Below, piece after piece: positions 10,301 to 20,800 of a DNA stretch of 64,000 nucleotides (its first letter is position 1; each line of letters opens with the position of its first letter). This DNA is from Xestospongia muta. Lineage: Eukaryota; Porifera; Demospongiae; Haplosclerida; Petrosiidae. The notes under the pieces were generated by a model, which saw nothing but the letters and a program-made list of their open reading frames with translations, did no database searches and had not been told where the DNA came from. The stretch spans positions 992,001 to 1,056,000 of the forward strand of contig OY848921.1 of the NCBI GenBank assembly GCA_963693285.1, read 5' to 3'. The translations under genes and the position numbers were made by a program.

Positions 10301-12842
10301 ATGGTCTAAAGGAAATGTAGCACCTTGTAATTTCAGTGACTTAGCAAGAGAAATATGTCAGCTGAGAAATGTATGTTCCTTGTCCACAATTATCAAAATA
10401 ATCTGCTAACGTTTTCACAGCTTCCTGTCACTGATAGAGTGGTAGAGTTAAAGAGACTTACAAGTAGCAACAACCTCTTAGGAACAACTGAGGTGTCAGC
10501 AAGTGTGACTGTACTCATAACTGCCACTGAAGGAGTATCAGGAAACCTCACGGTAAGAAATTATTTGATGTATTTTTGTTATCACATTGATAGTTAACTA
10601 CAACATTTTTGGAAGTAGTGGACAACATCTTAGATGTCAATCAAGATACATTACAAACCAGTCAAGAAACCTCTAACACATCAGCTAAGTTAGTTTGTTA
10701 TTTCAAGTAAATACTAGTACATATTTTGTAGGATATTGGAAGCTATTGAATCAGTTGTGGAGAATATACCACTTACTAATACATCAGAACCTGTTGTAAT
10801 TTCTCTAAAATCATTTGCTGTATCTGTGCAACTAATAGACATTAATGAATTTAAACAATCTGGTCAAATGTTTGGTGTAAATTTTGGAGACTTTTCTAAT
10901 GATAATCAAAGCCTTAATTCCAATGATCTTACATTTGGAGGATCTAATCAACAACCAACCGCAGCTATCAATCTACCCAGAAATTTACTAAATGGACTTC
11001 CAAACATCACTAATAATACTAGAATCACTCATTCAGTATTCATCACTGACTCGTTATTCCTGAGGAGAGATGACAATTTCCAAGAGGTTGGTAGTATCAT
11101 CATATCAGCTGCTGTAGTAGGGACAGATACTATCAGGGGACTTAATCCTCCTGTGGGTCTTAGTTTCATGATCAACCCAGTGAGTATAGGATTTTCTATT
11201 TGTTTATTGTCTGCTTTCTTAACTTTAGAATATAAATGGTTCATCTCCTCAGTGTTCATTTTGGAATCAATCTTTAGATGGTAAATGTGATTTTAATATA
11301 ATAATTTTAATTTTTACAACAATAGATGGATATGGAGATTGGTCAAGTAAAGGGTGTCATAATGTTACCAACAATGAAACAGAAGTTCTCTGTGAATGTA
11401 ATCATCTCACAAGTTTTGCTATATTATTGGTAACAAATGTTTGTTTGTTTAATGATATAAATATTTATTTTGATATTCAGGATGTGTCTGTGACAGTTGA
11501 ACCAACAGAGAAAACAAAATTGACATTGTTCTTGGATACTGTGACTTACATTGGTATCATTGTATCCCTGGTTTGTATGACAATAACAGTTGTCTCGTAT
11601 CTCTCTAACAAGTGAAATACTATTATAACTACAAATTTGTTGATATGTGTGTTATGCTTTGTTCTTACAGGAAACTTCGTAATTCTGATCATGGACAACT
11701 TCTCTTCAATTTATGTTTTGCTTTAATGGGTCTTTACATTACATTTATTTTTGCTGTTCACAGTCGAGATGTTCCAGGTCTCTGTGCTGTTACAGGAGCA
11801 GTGTTACAGTATTTTTTTCTGGTGACATTCATGGTGATGGCTGCAGAGGCTATCAATTTGTACATGAATTTAGTGATTGTTCTTGGTAGAAAAATTAATC
11901 GTTTTGTTTTGAAGGCTACCATTTTATCTTGGAGTGAGTCATCATCAAATGATTCATTAATATCCTGATGTATTATCTTCTAGTTACTCCATTCTTTATT
12001 GTATTGTTCTGCTTTGCTCCCAATTACAAAAACTACTTGAGTGATCATTTGTAAGTTTATTGATATAAAAAGTGATTACATTCTATAATTTTTATAGTTG
12101 TCGAGCTTTTAATGTGCCATTTTATATTGGTACAGTAATTCCGTTTCTGATCATCTACATTTTTAATTGGGTGGTGTTCTTTATTATTATCGTCTCTCTT
12201 ATACGAAAGAGTCTTCAGTCTGATTCAAAATCAAAGAAAGAGAAAGGCAAAAAATCTTTCTTTTACCAACAGCTTGTTATAGTTACAACATTGTCTGTTT
12301 TGTTTGGTTTGGGATGGGGTATTGGATTGTTAGCCACTCAAGATATCCATACCAATAAGACAGTACAAGATCTGTTTGCTGCATTGTTTGTGATCATGAC
12401 TGCCTTTCATGGTCTGTTTATTTTCATAATGCACTGTCTTCGTTCAAAGGAAGTAAGAATCACTTGGAAACAATGGGTTTTTAATGTTACAGGCAAAGAT
12501 ATCAGTCAATTTTCTACATCAACACTTCCTCGCAAACACCAGAAACGATATCATATTGGAACAAATAATTCTGGAGTACCTCTTAAATCTTTCTCTTCGA
12601 ATTCAGGAAAATCAACTTACAATGATACAACTGTAAAGAAACAATCAAGCTCTGGAGAAAGTAGAATTCTTCAATCTTGTGAACAAAAGGGTCAAAGTAC
12701 TCCTGTAGATGTCTTGACTATAGAGAATAAAGAGGTGAAGATAGAAAATGATGCATTTGCTGTGACAACATTTACTAAGTCCTTTCCTGATGATGAAGTG
12801 GATGAAAAAGAAAAACTCCAAAGAGAAGAGGAACAGAATTAA
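1..12842 (+). CDS. Gene 1: adhesion GPCR with duplicated IgGFc/Ig module and mucin-like exon (5' end outside window)
   Basis: Exons: 1-484, 530-565, 617-640, 685-948, 997-1305, 1383-1640, 1689-3023, 3068-3100, 3175-7035, 7088-7153, 7199-7222, 7353-7616, 7665-7973, 8026-8349, 8398-8685, 8735-9073, 9123-9242, 9290-9577, 9625-9722, 9770-9858, 9908-10062, 10108-10370, 10421-10552, 10594-10688, 10732-11179, 11229-11280, 11326-11429, 11481-11611, 11671-11933, 11984-12050, 12098-12842. All boundaries are GT-AG except one GC donor at 9243. Every phase matches, and the joined frame is open for about 3755 residues to TAA. Family knowledge: class B2 receptors are self-cleaved at the GPS and signal through a tethered agonist at the plasma membrane. 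The first five exons plus 1383-3023 give two IgGFc-type domains in one transcript, unlike any other copy here. If transcription instead restarts near 1310, the first five exons would be a separate truncated gene; no start codon with a signal peptide remains there, so I favour one gene. Confidence 0.8.
1383..3023 (+). other. Gene 1 Ig1 and second IgGFc-binding-like domain exons
   Basis: Exon 1383-1640 encodes an 86-residue Ig domain (KCEASG, QWLDSNG, SDSGTYIC). Exon 1689-3023 is a single 445-residue exon. It carries signatures that I associate with the IgGFc-binding protein N-terminal family (Pfam IgGFc_binding): YQSYPTWGYPVNEY, NKPIAVYSGHTCG, CDFLGEQIPPSASWG and FSTYKSGYLLKF. That domain is known from FCGBP-like mucus proteins and many invertebrate secreted or surface proteins; its ligand here is unknown. 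The intron between the two exons is only 48 bp, against 1-2 kb in the copies that carry the Cys-rich first exons. Confidence 0.8.
3175..7035 (+). other. Giant Ser/Thr-rich mucin-like exon of gene 1
   Basis: A single 3861 bp phase 1-1 exon encodes about 1287 residues. They are dominated by Ser and Thr, have almost no Cys, and are predicted to be an extended O-glycosylated stalk. The first 300 and last 90 residues are non-repetitive and match the homologous exon of gene 2 (17933-19006). The middle is a minisatellite, listed separately. The 5' boundary follows CTATAG at 3174; the 3' boundary is the GTGATA donor at 7036, both conserved in gene 2. Translation past 7035 reaches a stop at 7070, so splicing is required. 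Genes 3, 4 and 5 lack this exon. Confidence 0.8.
4078..6745 (+). repeat. Coding minisatellite, about 45 units of 57-60 bp
   Basis: The unit encodes SSLSTTTASSSAIIMGTPEL or a 19-residue form lacking one Ser (a 3 bp loss). Counting the TPEL-type motif and its variants (TREL, TPDL, TPEF, VPVL) gives 45 units. Length changes are always in multiples of three bases, so the frame is kept. Variants such as GAGTACTCGAGAA (TREL) recur at regular spacing and reveal higher-order repeats. Thr and Ser make up more than half of each unit. The repeat also leaves the minus strand open for more than 1100 codons, which is a by-product. Confidence 0.9.
7088..7222 (+). other. Micro-exons after the mucin-like exon of gene 1
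   Basis: Two tiny phase 1-1 exons, 7088-7153 (66 bp, TMYTSISDIMATSVFPT...) and 7199-7222 (24 bp, AVTPSPSPG), link the Ser/Thr exon to Ig2. Both have clean acceptors (TTTACAG, TTTATAG) and donors (GGTATAC, GGTAATG). Gene 2 has the same pair at 19059-19124 and 19456-19485, the second 6 bp longer through an extra TCTCCA. They probably form a flexible Pro/Ser hinge. Confidence 0.65.
7353..9577 (+). other. Gene 1 Ig2-Ig3-Ig4-Ig5-Ig6-EGF-Ig7 exons
   Basis: One exon per domain, all phase 1-1: Ig2 7353-7616, Ig3 7665-7973, Ig4 8026-8349, Ig5 8398-8685, Ig6 8735-9073, EGF 9123-9242, Ig7 9290-9577. Ig2, 3, 4, 6 and 7 show the Cys pair, core Trp and the D-x-G-x-Y-x-C signature (last Cys in YHC, YIC or YSC). 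Ig5 keeps WQV and the RGLYKM strand but has no cysteine. The EGF has six Cys in the usual order (CLSSPC, GKC, CDCYDGYTG, C). The intron after the EGF uses a GC donor. These I-set/V-set-like Ig domains are typical of adhesion or ligand-binding ectodomains. Confidence 0.85.
9625..11429 (+). other. Gene 1 juxtamembrane region: unassigned module, HRM, GAIN and GPS
   Basis: Exons 9625-9722, 9770-9858 and 9908-10062 encode about 113 residues that I cannot assign; a SEA-like fold is possible. Exon 10108-10370 resembles a hormone-receptor (HRM) domain: SCPCG, RYCGGDF, W and a closing C pair. Exons 10421-10552, 10594-10688 and 10732-11179 form the helical and beta parts of GAIN. The 448 bp exon ends in GTDTIRGLNPPVGLSFMIN. 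Exons 11229-11280 and 11326-11429 form the GPS: C-x-FW, W, GC, ETEVLCECNHL followed by TSFAILL. Cleavage is expected between the Leu codon ending at 11408 and the Thr codon starting at 11409, leaving TSFAILL as tethered agonist. Intron phases change here from the 1-1 pattern to 0 and 2. Confidence 0.8.
11481..12842 (+). other. Gene 1 seven-transmembrane core and cytoplasmic tail
   Basis: TM1 lies in 11481-11611 (TVTYIGIIVSLVCMTITVVS). TM2, TM3 and the start of TM4 lie in 11671-11933 (LLFNLCFALMGLYITFIF; CAVTGAVLQYFFLVTFMVMA). TM4 and ECL2 are in 11984-12050. TM5 to TM7 and the tail are in 12098-12842 (IPFLIIYIFNWVVFFIIIVS; LFGLGWGIGLLATQ; AFHGLFIFIMHCLRSKEVR). A TM3 Cys (GLCAV) and an ECL2 Cys (DHFC) can form the usual disulfide. 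The tail of about 110 residues is Ser/Thr/Lys-rich and ends in an acidic-basic stretch (DEVDEKEKLQREEEQN). These features match the 7tm_2 family, B2 branch. Confidence 0.85.
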
Positions 12843-12967
12843 TAGAAAAATTAGTCCATCAACTAAATGGTTTAGCTAGCTTGTAAAGACATGTTGATTA
12901 TTAGGTGTAATGTTTTTAAACTTTCATTAAATTTCAGTAGTGCTTTTATTATTATTATAATTGTATA

Positions 12968-12998
<31 letters not shown>

Positions 12999-13223
12999 TT
13001 GTATTTTGTAACAAAGAGACAAATTTAACTTGCTAAATCTCATTGTTACATTTGATACCTTAAGAGTGAGTTTTTAAAGATTGATGATCTTCAACAATGG
13101 CTGAAGTCAGTACTAAATCTATGACTGATAATCTAGTTACTTTGGATTGGTAGATGGATAACTGAATGAATGAAACTATAGACAGAGTTATTACTAACCA
13201 GTGTAAGAGTTGTGATACAAACT
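12843..13223 (+). other. 3' flank of gene 1
   Basis: No ORF of note. The first 120 bp are nearly identical to the 3' flanks of genes 2, 3 and 5 and hold ATTAAA at 12926-12931, a plausible polyadenylation signal. A (TA)n run lies near 12966-12992. From about 13150 the sequence joins a spacer repeat (TGGATAACTGAATGAATGAA) that recurs upstream of the other copies. Confidence 0.5.
12966..12992 (+). repeat. (TA)n microsatellite
   Basis: About 13 TA units in the 3' flank of gene 1, at the same position as shorter runs after genes 2, 3 and 5. A length-variable site that could serve as a marker between copies. Confidence 0.85.
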
Positions 13224-13555
13224 TTGTTGTTTACATTAGTAACAACACAAGGTAATACAAGTATTATTATTATTATTATAACTGGATTATCATTTTTGTA
13301 CTAGGTCATCCAGTGATAACACCATCAGGATCAGTGATAGTATTACATGGAATGATCTATTAAGGTGAAGTTAGTAATAATGTGTAATGTTCTCTCCTAT
13401 TAGTGGTTAGATAGTAATGGAGTTATTATCACTACTTCAAATACAAGTCCTCTACTATTGAATATAACTAATGTGACTCAGTATGACAGATTAATTACTC
13501 ACCAATGTAAGAGTTGTGATACAAATTTTGTGAGAATTATGAGTCATTAAGTAAA
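13224..13555 (+). pseudogene. Degraded signal-peptide and Ig1 exons
   Basis: The tail of a signal-peptide exon (TTAGTAACAACACAAG, donor at about 13252) is fused directly to the spacer repeat, so its start codon is missing. An Ig1 exon follows at about 13306 with single-base losses (ATGG-AATGATC) and an inserted stretch (TAATGTGTAATG) that break the frame. It stops at GACTCAGTATGACAG, where it joins spacer sequence. The same truncated junction is found at about 49093, so both come from one rearranged ancestor. Confidence 0.75.
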
Positions 13556-13867
13556 CTAACTATTGCTTATGATGACATGACAGAAGTAGTTCTACCCAAA
13601 CGTGATCTTAGTGTCAGCATCAATTCTAAAAGTCAAATTAAAATAGATGATCTTTTTTGGTAGTAGAAGGTGTCCGTCAGACTTGACGTGACAGGCAATA
13701 TTCTATAGTATTAATTCAAAGTTAAGCAATTATATAATCTTTTGCAAGTGACCATACCTACTGGCTATATCAGCAGTTTAGTTATTATGAATTATTAATA
13801 TAATAAAAAATAATTTTTAGCGAGATTCTTTACTTAAAACTTTAGTGCTTTTCATTCAAGCAGAGTG

Positions 13868-14168
13868 ATGAAGATACCTCTGCTCTTAACAGTTGTACTG
13901 ATAGTAATATACTGCCATTAGCTACTGGACGATGTCCTCTCCCTACAGTTGATGTATAGAGAGGGAGTTGATTGATCTACTCAGAGTTGCAGATGGAGTA
14001 GGATCATATAATCCTAATGTATCATCATATCAGTATACTTGTCTTGCTCAAGGATCAATTAGAGATACTTATCGTAGAGTGTCTATTATTGCTAGATTTA
14101 ATTGTGTAGGTGATATTCCTGGTGTTGGTGAAAAACATTGCTTTCATAAGTTACCAATACATTTTTGA
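13868..14168 (+). pseudogene. Degraded Cys-rich first exon (E1)
   Basis: The ATG at 13868 starts a recognisable E1 signal peptide, but an extra TA in GTAATATACTGCC shifts the frame to a stop within about 20 codons. A further base is lost in GTTGATGTATAGAG. The middle (TCLAQGSI..DTYRRVSIIA) is followed by a deletion of about 150 bp. It then joins GATATTCCTGGTGTTGGTG, which matches the end of gene 5's E1 (50470-50500). The remaining ORF of 66 codons (13968-14168) is an artefact of this decay. Confidence 0.75.
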
Positions 14169-14679
14169 ATATATTGTAGTTGTTTAACTGAGGAAGAATA
14201 CGAAGATGAGACATCAGCTTGTACTCAGGAAGCTTTGTCCGAGTTGATTGCTCATCTTAATGAAAACCCTGATGAATATCATAAAGTAGTAAAAAGACGG
14301 AAGAAGGAGGAAGCAGAAGGTGCAGGACTGGTATCATATGTCAAAGTATGAACACAGAGAAATGGGTATTAATTGGAATGTATGTTATCGATAGGTTAAA
14401 CTGTTTACTTATTTTGGTGGCGAGGACAATAGGTTTGTCACACCCACTAAAGAAGAATGCCACAAGGAATTAGATAAGGTTAAAAGTGACATGATGAATG
14501 TCTTTACATACTCTCAACAAGGTACATGTACATATATGTCATCAGTACGTGTGTGGGTATTACTTACATATACATGACAATATACTTTATATACTTGAAG
14601 GATGATGATTTCCAGCTTGTCTAGCTGAGAAACGGAAAAGAGTTCTCCTAGAATTGTCAATGTTATCTCCTCTTCTAGC

Positions 14680-14713
14680 TCCTCCTCCCCCTCCACCCCC
14701 TCCACCCCCTCCT
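14680..14713 (+). repeat. C-rich polyproline-coding tract
   Basis: CCT/CCA/CCC codons give 11 consecutive prolines inside the third exon of the unrelated fragment. This pyrimidine-rich tract stands out in an otherwise AT-rich window and supports a different origin for the 14.2-15.8 kb segment. Confidence 0.7.
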
Positions 14714-15553
14714 GTTAATCTATCTACATCCTTTAAACACGTCCCATTACATGCATCTCCTTTAACTGTGAGTCCATTAATGACACACTTGTTTGTCGTG
14801 TTGATCTCCATTAGTGACATACTACTTGTATGGCCATATTAATCTCATTAAATTAATAGTTTGTTTGAGTGTAACTTTAGTAGTGTAAACAGTTTATTGT
14901 AGATTTTTGTTGTTGTAGTTACAAAGCATAATGGGATTTTAATTTTTATATTTTAATGACTAACTTTTATAATTATGACAACCTTTCAGGGACTGTCTCC
15001 ATTATGTACCTATATGCTCAAATTCCTTGATTGTATCACATCATATAATTATATACAATTTTATTACTTTTATTTTATTTAGATATTAGGTATTATTTTA
15101 AAATGATTATATCATTTTATATCTAAATATTTTGCTGATCATTTAATTTATTATTTAAATTACATTTTTCATAACTTATTTAGAGAAAGCCTATGAGCAC
15201 ACAATCTAAACAATCTCACTCTATCATGTCAGAAAATTCCCACAAGTCAGTAATAATAACATCTATTATTAATACTTTGTTATTGTTTATATTTTAGTCA
15301 TAATCATTATCAAGAGCTCTTTAGGCAATTAGCCAGCTCAGATCCACGTAATCGTCTGTGAAAAACAAGCAAAAACAGGTGCATCAATCTGTTGTTTTTA
15401 CTGATGACATATTTAGTAATATATCTAAGAGCTAAAGTTGTTTGTTTGTAAAGATGACATGAATGTTTAGAGAAAGTAGTGGGGATATTTCTACTATAAA
15501 GATTTGTTGATGCTGTGACTATTGTATTATTAAATTTACATTAAATGAACTTA

Positions 15554-15600
15554 TGGATGGATAGATGAATGGATGGATGGATGGATGGATTGATGGATGA
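15554..15600 (+). repeat. (GGAT)n microsatellite
   Basis: A GGAT tetranucleotide run with minor interruptions (ATGGATGGATAGATGAAT then five GGAT units, then TTGATGGATGA). It lies in the last intron of the unrelated gene fragment. Confidence 0.85.
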
Positions 15601-15797
15601 AACTATTTCTTGTTTTACGACTACTTATTTCTTAGATCACCAGGAGGTACCCCTAATGGAGGATGGAAGAGGGGAAAACAATGTGAACCAGCTCTAATTC
15701 CTTATTTTAATAAAAAACTTATTGATAAATTTAAAACGTTCGTAGTCCTACACCAGTTAGTCCTGCTTCTCCAAATATGACAGATAGTCCACTTTAA

Positions 15798-16030
15798 GTG
15801 AATTTTGTGTTTACTAACTCATATTAATTTTATTTTCTAATGATGTTGTTACAAAAAATAAATATTACATTTTCAACTTGTCCCTTTAATCTTCAACTGT
15901 CTTTCTAGTCATCATGCATCCATTTACATCTATCTGTCCATTCACAATAATAGATATTAACATAACAATAACAATATTCATACCTTGTTTGTCTTTATAA
16001 AAACAACTGTGTTATGACATTGTAACAGTG
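15798..16030 (+). promoter_or_regulatory. Gene 2 upstream region
   Basis: About 230 bp of AT-rich sequence lie between the end of the unrelated fragment and the gene 2 start codon. A pyrimidine-rich stretch (CTTGTCCCTTTAATCTTCAACTGTCTTTC) lies near 15878. I see no clear TATA box or initiator. The promoter of gene 2 must lie here or inside the fragment, because this signal peptide type has no Cys-rich exon upstream. Confidence 0.3.
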
Positions 16031-17857
16031 ATGTCTCTCTCTATTGTCATCTTTGCTCTCTCTCTGCTGTCTGCATTAGTAACAGCACAAGGTAAAGCAA
16101 ATATTAATATTATTATAACTGTACTATATCTTTACTAGGTTCTCCAGTGATAACACCATCAGGATCAGTGATAGTATTACATGGCAATGATCTATTAGCT
16201 AAATGTGAAGTTAGTGGTAATATTTACTCCTATCAGTGGTTAGATAGTAATGGAGTTGTTGTCACTACTTCAAATTCAAGTCCTCTACTATTGAATATAA
16301 CTAATGTGACTCAGTCTGACAGTGGAACATATATCTGTAAAGTAATCTATACCAACTCAGCAACTGAGAACTCGAGTATTCTCATAATAGTTGAAGGTAT
16401 TAAGATTTAATATATCAATCATTGCATGTCATCTTCAATTTTAGATGGCTGGAGTACATCAGCAAGTTCTCATATTATTGGAGCATTACCTTTTAAAGAC
16501 AAAAAGAGTCTTTCACTTATTATTACAACTGCAGAAAATGAACCAATCAATTTTACAGTCAAAAACTTAACAGGAACTATATCGAGTGGCTCAGTTACTT
16601 CTAATACATCAACAACTGTCATTTTGGATTTAAGTAATACTGTTGATAGTAGGTCAGACAGAGAGAAAGGTATCATAGTGTCTACAGGATCGTGTAGCAA
16701 AATATCAGTCTTTGTTGTTGGTGATGGTGGTGGTAGTCAAACAGCAGGTGTCTATCAGAGTTATCCTACCTGGGGATATCCTGTCAATAAATATGTTTAC
16801 TATGCTATTTCCACTGGTAGTAATATTGTTGATTCATTTAGTACCCTCCTCCTTGTATCTGCCAACAATGATACTATTATTACTATAACTCCTGCAGTTA
16901 ATATAACTATCCCTTATGATCTGAGCCCCACTGGTATTACTATTACGATAACAGGAGGAAATTCTGTAACTATTCAACTGGACTATCTCCAAACATTTTT
17001 AATTGACTCAACAAGTGATCTAACTGGTTCAAAAGTTGTTTCAAACAAACCTATTGCTGTCTACTCAGGACACACATGTGGTGAAGCACCAACACCAGGA
17101 ACAGCTGGTTGTGACTTTCTTGGTGAGCAAATACCTCCATCAGCATCTTGGGGTAATTCATTCCTTGTAAGTCCTTTCTCTACTTATAAGTCAGGCTATC
17201 TGTTGAAGTTTGTCAGCTCTCACCAAAATACTAACATTAATATATCTTGTCAATCAAACATCAAATATGAGATATTATCACTACAGGAAGATGCAACAGC
17301 ATCACAACTGATCAATGGTCGAAAGATTTGTCATATTTATGCAAATAATCCTATTCTTGTAGCACAGTTTTCTTTGGGACAACTTTTTAGTCTGGTTGGA
17401 GGTTTTATTGCTAGTGATCCTGCTGTAGTGATTGTTCCTCCATTCCAACATTATGTAGCTAGTACTGTATTTCCTGCTATCAATATTTTGACGTCTACAA
17501 AACATATGAACTTAGCTGTTATTTCGTCAGACTTCAATTCTTCCCAGGTACTCTTAAATGGTGTATCACTTGGTTCTGAAACATGGAGTACAATTAATAG
17601 TGATGATGGCAGTAGTGTAGTTGGTTATGTATTAGCTGGTTATTCTCTTTCAAGTAATATTTACAATATCAATTATGAAGATCCAAATGGCAGACTCTAT
17701 CCGCTGATATTTGGTTCATTATTTTTTGTTGGCTATACATATACTGGAGGACTGAACATGATTCCCTATGGATATGAAGGTATAAAGAAGGTGTTTTTTT
17801 ACTTAATTGACTTTGTTATTTTAGATATAACACCATCTCCTGTTTGTATTAAAGAAA
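16031..17857 (+). other. Gene 2 signal peptide, Ig1 and IgGFc-binding-like exons
   Basis: The signal-peptide exon 16031-16091 has a basic-poor n-region, a Leu/Ala-rich core and a TAQ end that suits signal peptidase. Ig1 is 16139-16396. The IgGFc-type exon 16445-17779 is 445 residues and nearly identical to 1689-3023 of gene 1 (for example Thr-to-Ala and Ile-to-Val changes only). One Cys is replaced: GRLYPLIF here against GRLCPLIF in the other copies, so a conserved disulfide may be lost. The 33 bp micro-exon 17825-17857 (DITPSPVCIKE) follows. Confidence 0.8.
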
Positions 17858-20800
17858 GTAAGTTTATATAACATAAAACATTATAATGTAACATTTTACT
17901 GACTTACCTCTCTTATATAATCACATCTATAGAGTCAACAACAACAACTTTGACTGCATCATCTGTTACTTCAACTGCTGAGGTGACGTTTGACACAACT
18001 TCAGCATTAACATTTGAAATGTCTTCACTAAAATCATCAACTAGTTCAGTGTATACATTACCATCTCCTACAATAGTAACTGCTGTTGATACAACCACTA
18101 TAGCATCATCAGATGTAATGATAACTTCCTTCTTGTCATCATTTTCATTAGCTATGTCTACTTCATCATATCTTCTGCCATTATCTGAATCATTGGCTCC
18201 ATCAACTACTATTAAAATTACCACTTTAACACCAGAGCCCCATTCTTCAATAAAAACTGACACAACCTCTACCTTATCACCAGCTATATCAGAGATTTCT
18301 TACACACCTTCTTCTACCTCTTCAATATATCATCCACCATCATCAACTACTGTTGACATCACCACATTTATTTCATCATCACTTCTATCAATATCTACCC
18401 CTGTACTCATGCCTTCTCCTTCACTAGCTAATGTTTATACAACTTCATCACCATTATCTGAGTTGTTAGAACCATCGTCTACTATTAATTCAACCTCTAT
18501 TTTAACATCAGCTGTATTTGGGACTTTTGCTATATCTTCTTCTTCGCCAGTTTTTGTGGATACTACTTCCTTGACACTATTGTCAGAGTTATCCTCTTCA
18601 ATTGTTAGTAGTACATATTCATCATATATTACTCCATCATCCACTAAATTGTTGAAATTGTCATCTACTGTTGATAATACTTCTTCAATATTATCATCTG
18701 AGTTATCTTCTTCGTTTACTACTGTTGTTATTACCTCATCAACTCTATTAACGACTTCTCTCAAGCCATCTTCACAAATGTCTGCGGATACTATATCTTC
18801 AAAAAGTATTTCACTATCTTTAACATCGATAGACTCATCTTCACCGAGTACCACCACTACTTTATCATCTGTCATTATCATGGGTACTCCAGAGGTATCT
18901 TCACTGAGTACTACCACTACTTCTGTTGATATTGCTGTTACATCAATTAACGATAGCTCAACAATAATAACATCTTCTACATATGTCACATTGTCATCAG
19001 TTCAAAGTGATAATAAACTAATGTCTGATCTTTATATATAATCTTTTCGTCTTTACAGATACAGTGTATACAAGTATTAGTGATATCATGACAACATTGG
19101 TTTTTCCTACCATCTCTTCAAAAGGTATACTAATTAATTCAATTCTATTTACTGCTTCATTGTTTATAAATTGATTTGTTGAATTAACTAATACATGGCT
19201 ATATAGATTGCATATGCAAAATGTAAACATTATACCATTTTGATTACTAATGTACTATGAGATTGATGGTTTTGTGGCTACATAAACAGTAGTACATTAG
19301 TAATGAAAACAGTATTATGATTACTTTTTTGACAAAAACTAAGTTTGCAATTGTAACCTGTATAACCAAATAATGGCTAATGGTTAAATCAACCATCATT
19401 TTTTTACAGTGTATACTAATTAATTTAATTCTGTTTACTGCTTCATTTATTATAGCTATAACTCCATCTCCATCTCCATCACCTGGTAATGTTAATTGTT
19501 CACTAATTATTGGTTGTATATAACTCTATCAATTCATTGGTCCCTCTTGTGTTAAGAAAATATTATTTTGTCTCTTTATTATGCATGTTTATTTATTATT
19601 TTTCTTTCAAAGATGTTACTATTAATCCGATAACTTTACTAGCAGTAATGAATGGTAGCAGTGCTGTTCTTAACTGTAGTGCTAGTGGTAATCCTCCTCC
19701 TACTGTACACTGGATATTTCGTGGTAGTAACATAACAAATGATACTGTTAAGTATATTATTACAAATGGAGTCTTAACAATACTGAATGTAGAGCTTAAT
19801 GATGCTGGAGATTATCACTGTACTGCATCTAATGTATACAGATCTGTGAGTGGCAAAATTGAGTTAAAAGTTCAAGGTAACTCTACACTTTAAATGCATT
19901 AAATTTATCAATTCTATTTAACAGTACCTCCATTTTTTATTAATATTCTATCAACTAAGACATTTGGTATTCTTGGTGGTAACATGAGTATCAACTGTAC
20001 TGCTTATGGTGTTCCTAGACCTACTGTGACATGGAGAAAAAATAATGAACACATATTCTCATCTTCCCCTGGCATTACTATTATTAATAATAATGTGACA
20101 GTTCATCAAGTTACAAGCTACCTCATGTTGAGTCATATTTCTCATAATGACGCAGGAATATATCACTGTAATGCAACTAATGAATTAGTTGAAGTGAAAT
20201 CCATCATCTCATCTGGAAGGGTAACCATTTTAAGTAAGTCTAAAGCTTTGTTGAACAAACAATGTTATTATTTGTTATAAATTATATAAATTTTCTTTTC
20301 TTTGTTTTTTAGCACCACCTACTGTACAACCAGTATCTAATAAAGTCATTGGATTACTTCATGAATCTGTTACTATTTCATTTACTATCACTAATGATTT
20401 CCCAAAAGTGAAAGTAGATAACATACAATGGCAAGTCAAGCCATTGCGTAATGAGACATTTACTCTTATTAACTCTACTTCATCTAATCATCTTTACCTA
20501 ACAATCTCCAATGTTCAGTTAAGTAATAGAGGATTGTATAAAATGTTAGCACAAAATGAAGCAGGCATTGGTGAAGCAACAGTTGTTCTGGATGTATATG
20601 GTTAGTCTAAAACTGTAGCATTCATTTGAGATATTCTCGACAATTTTAGTTAGAACTGCTTTATGGAACAATACTGGAGGGACTGTAATAAAATTAAAAG
20701 GACAAAATATTGTGTTCAACTGTACTGCTGATGGTCTTCCAAGACCTGTCATTGTATGGAGGAAAAATGGCCAACTTTTATTGAACACTAGTAGATTAAA

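Larger units (their letters stand above)
14180..15797 (+). pseudogene. Fragment of an unrelated multi-exon gene, possibly MTFR1/FAM54-like
   Basis: Six phase-compatible exons: 14180-14345, 14395-14521, 14616-14767, 15184-15245, 15298-15357, 15636-15797. They encode about 240 residues: an acidic helix-like start (LTEEEYEDETSACTQEALSE), a Pro-11 run, a Ser/His-rich stretch, SPGGTPNGGWKRGKQCEP and PYFNKKLIDKFK. Near 15739 the frame slips: the sequence coding RSPTPVSPASPNMTDSPL then TAA lies one frame off the preceding exon, so a one- or two-base indel (or an assembly error) separates them. Polyproline, SPGGTP and a following EPALI..KK.. segment recall mitochondrial fission regulator proteins, but only weakly. 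It has no start codon and is joined directly to the broken E1 at 13868, so it looks like a translocated 3' fragment. It could be part of a chimeric transcript. Confidence 0.45.

Noticed and set aside
14514..14842. Overlapping ORFs on both strands around the polyproline tract (including a Gly-rich minus frame)
   Set aside because: They are shadows of the C-rich tract. Splice phases support only the + frame with 11 prolines.
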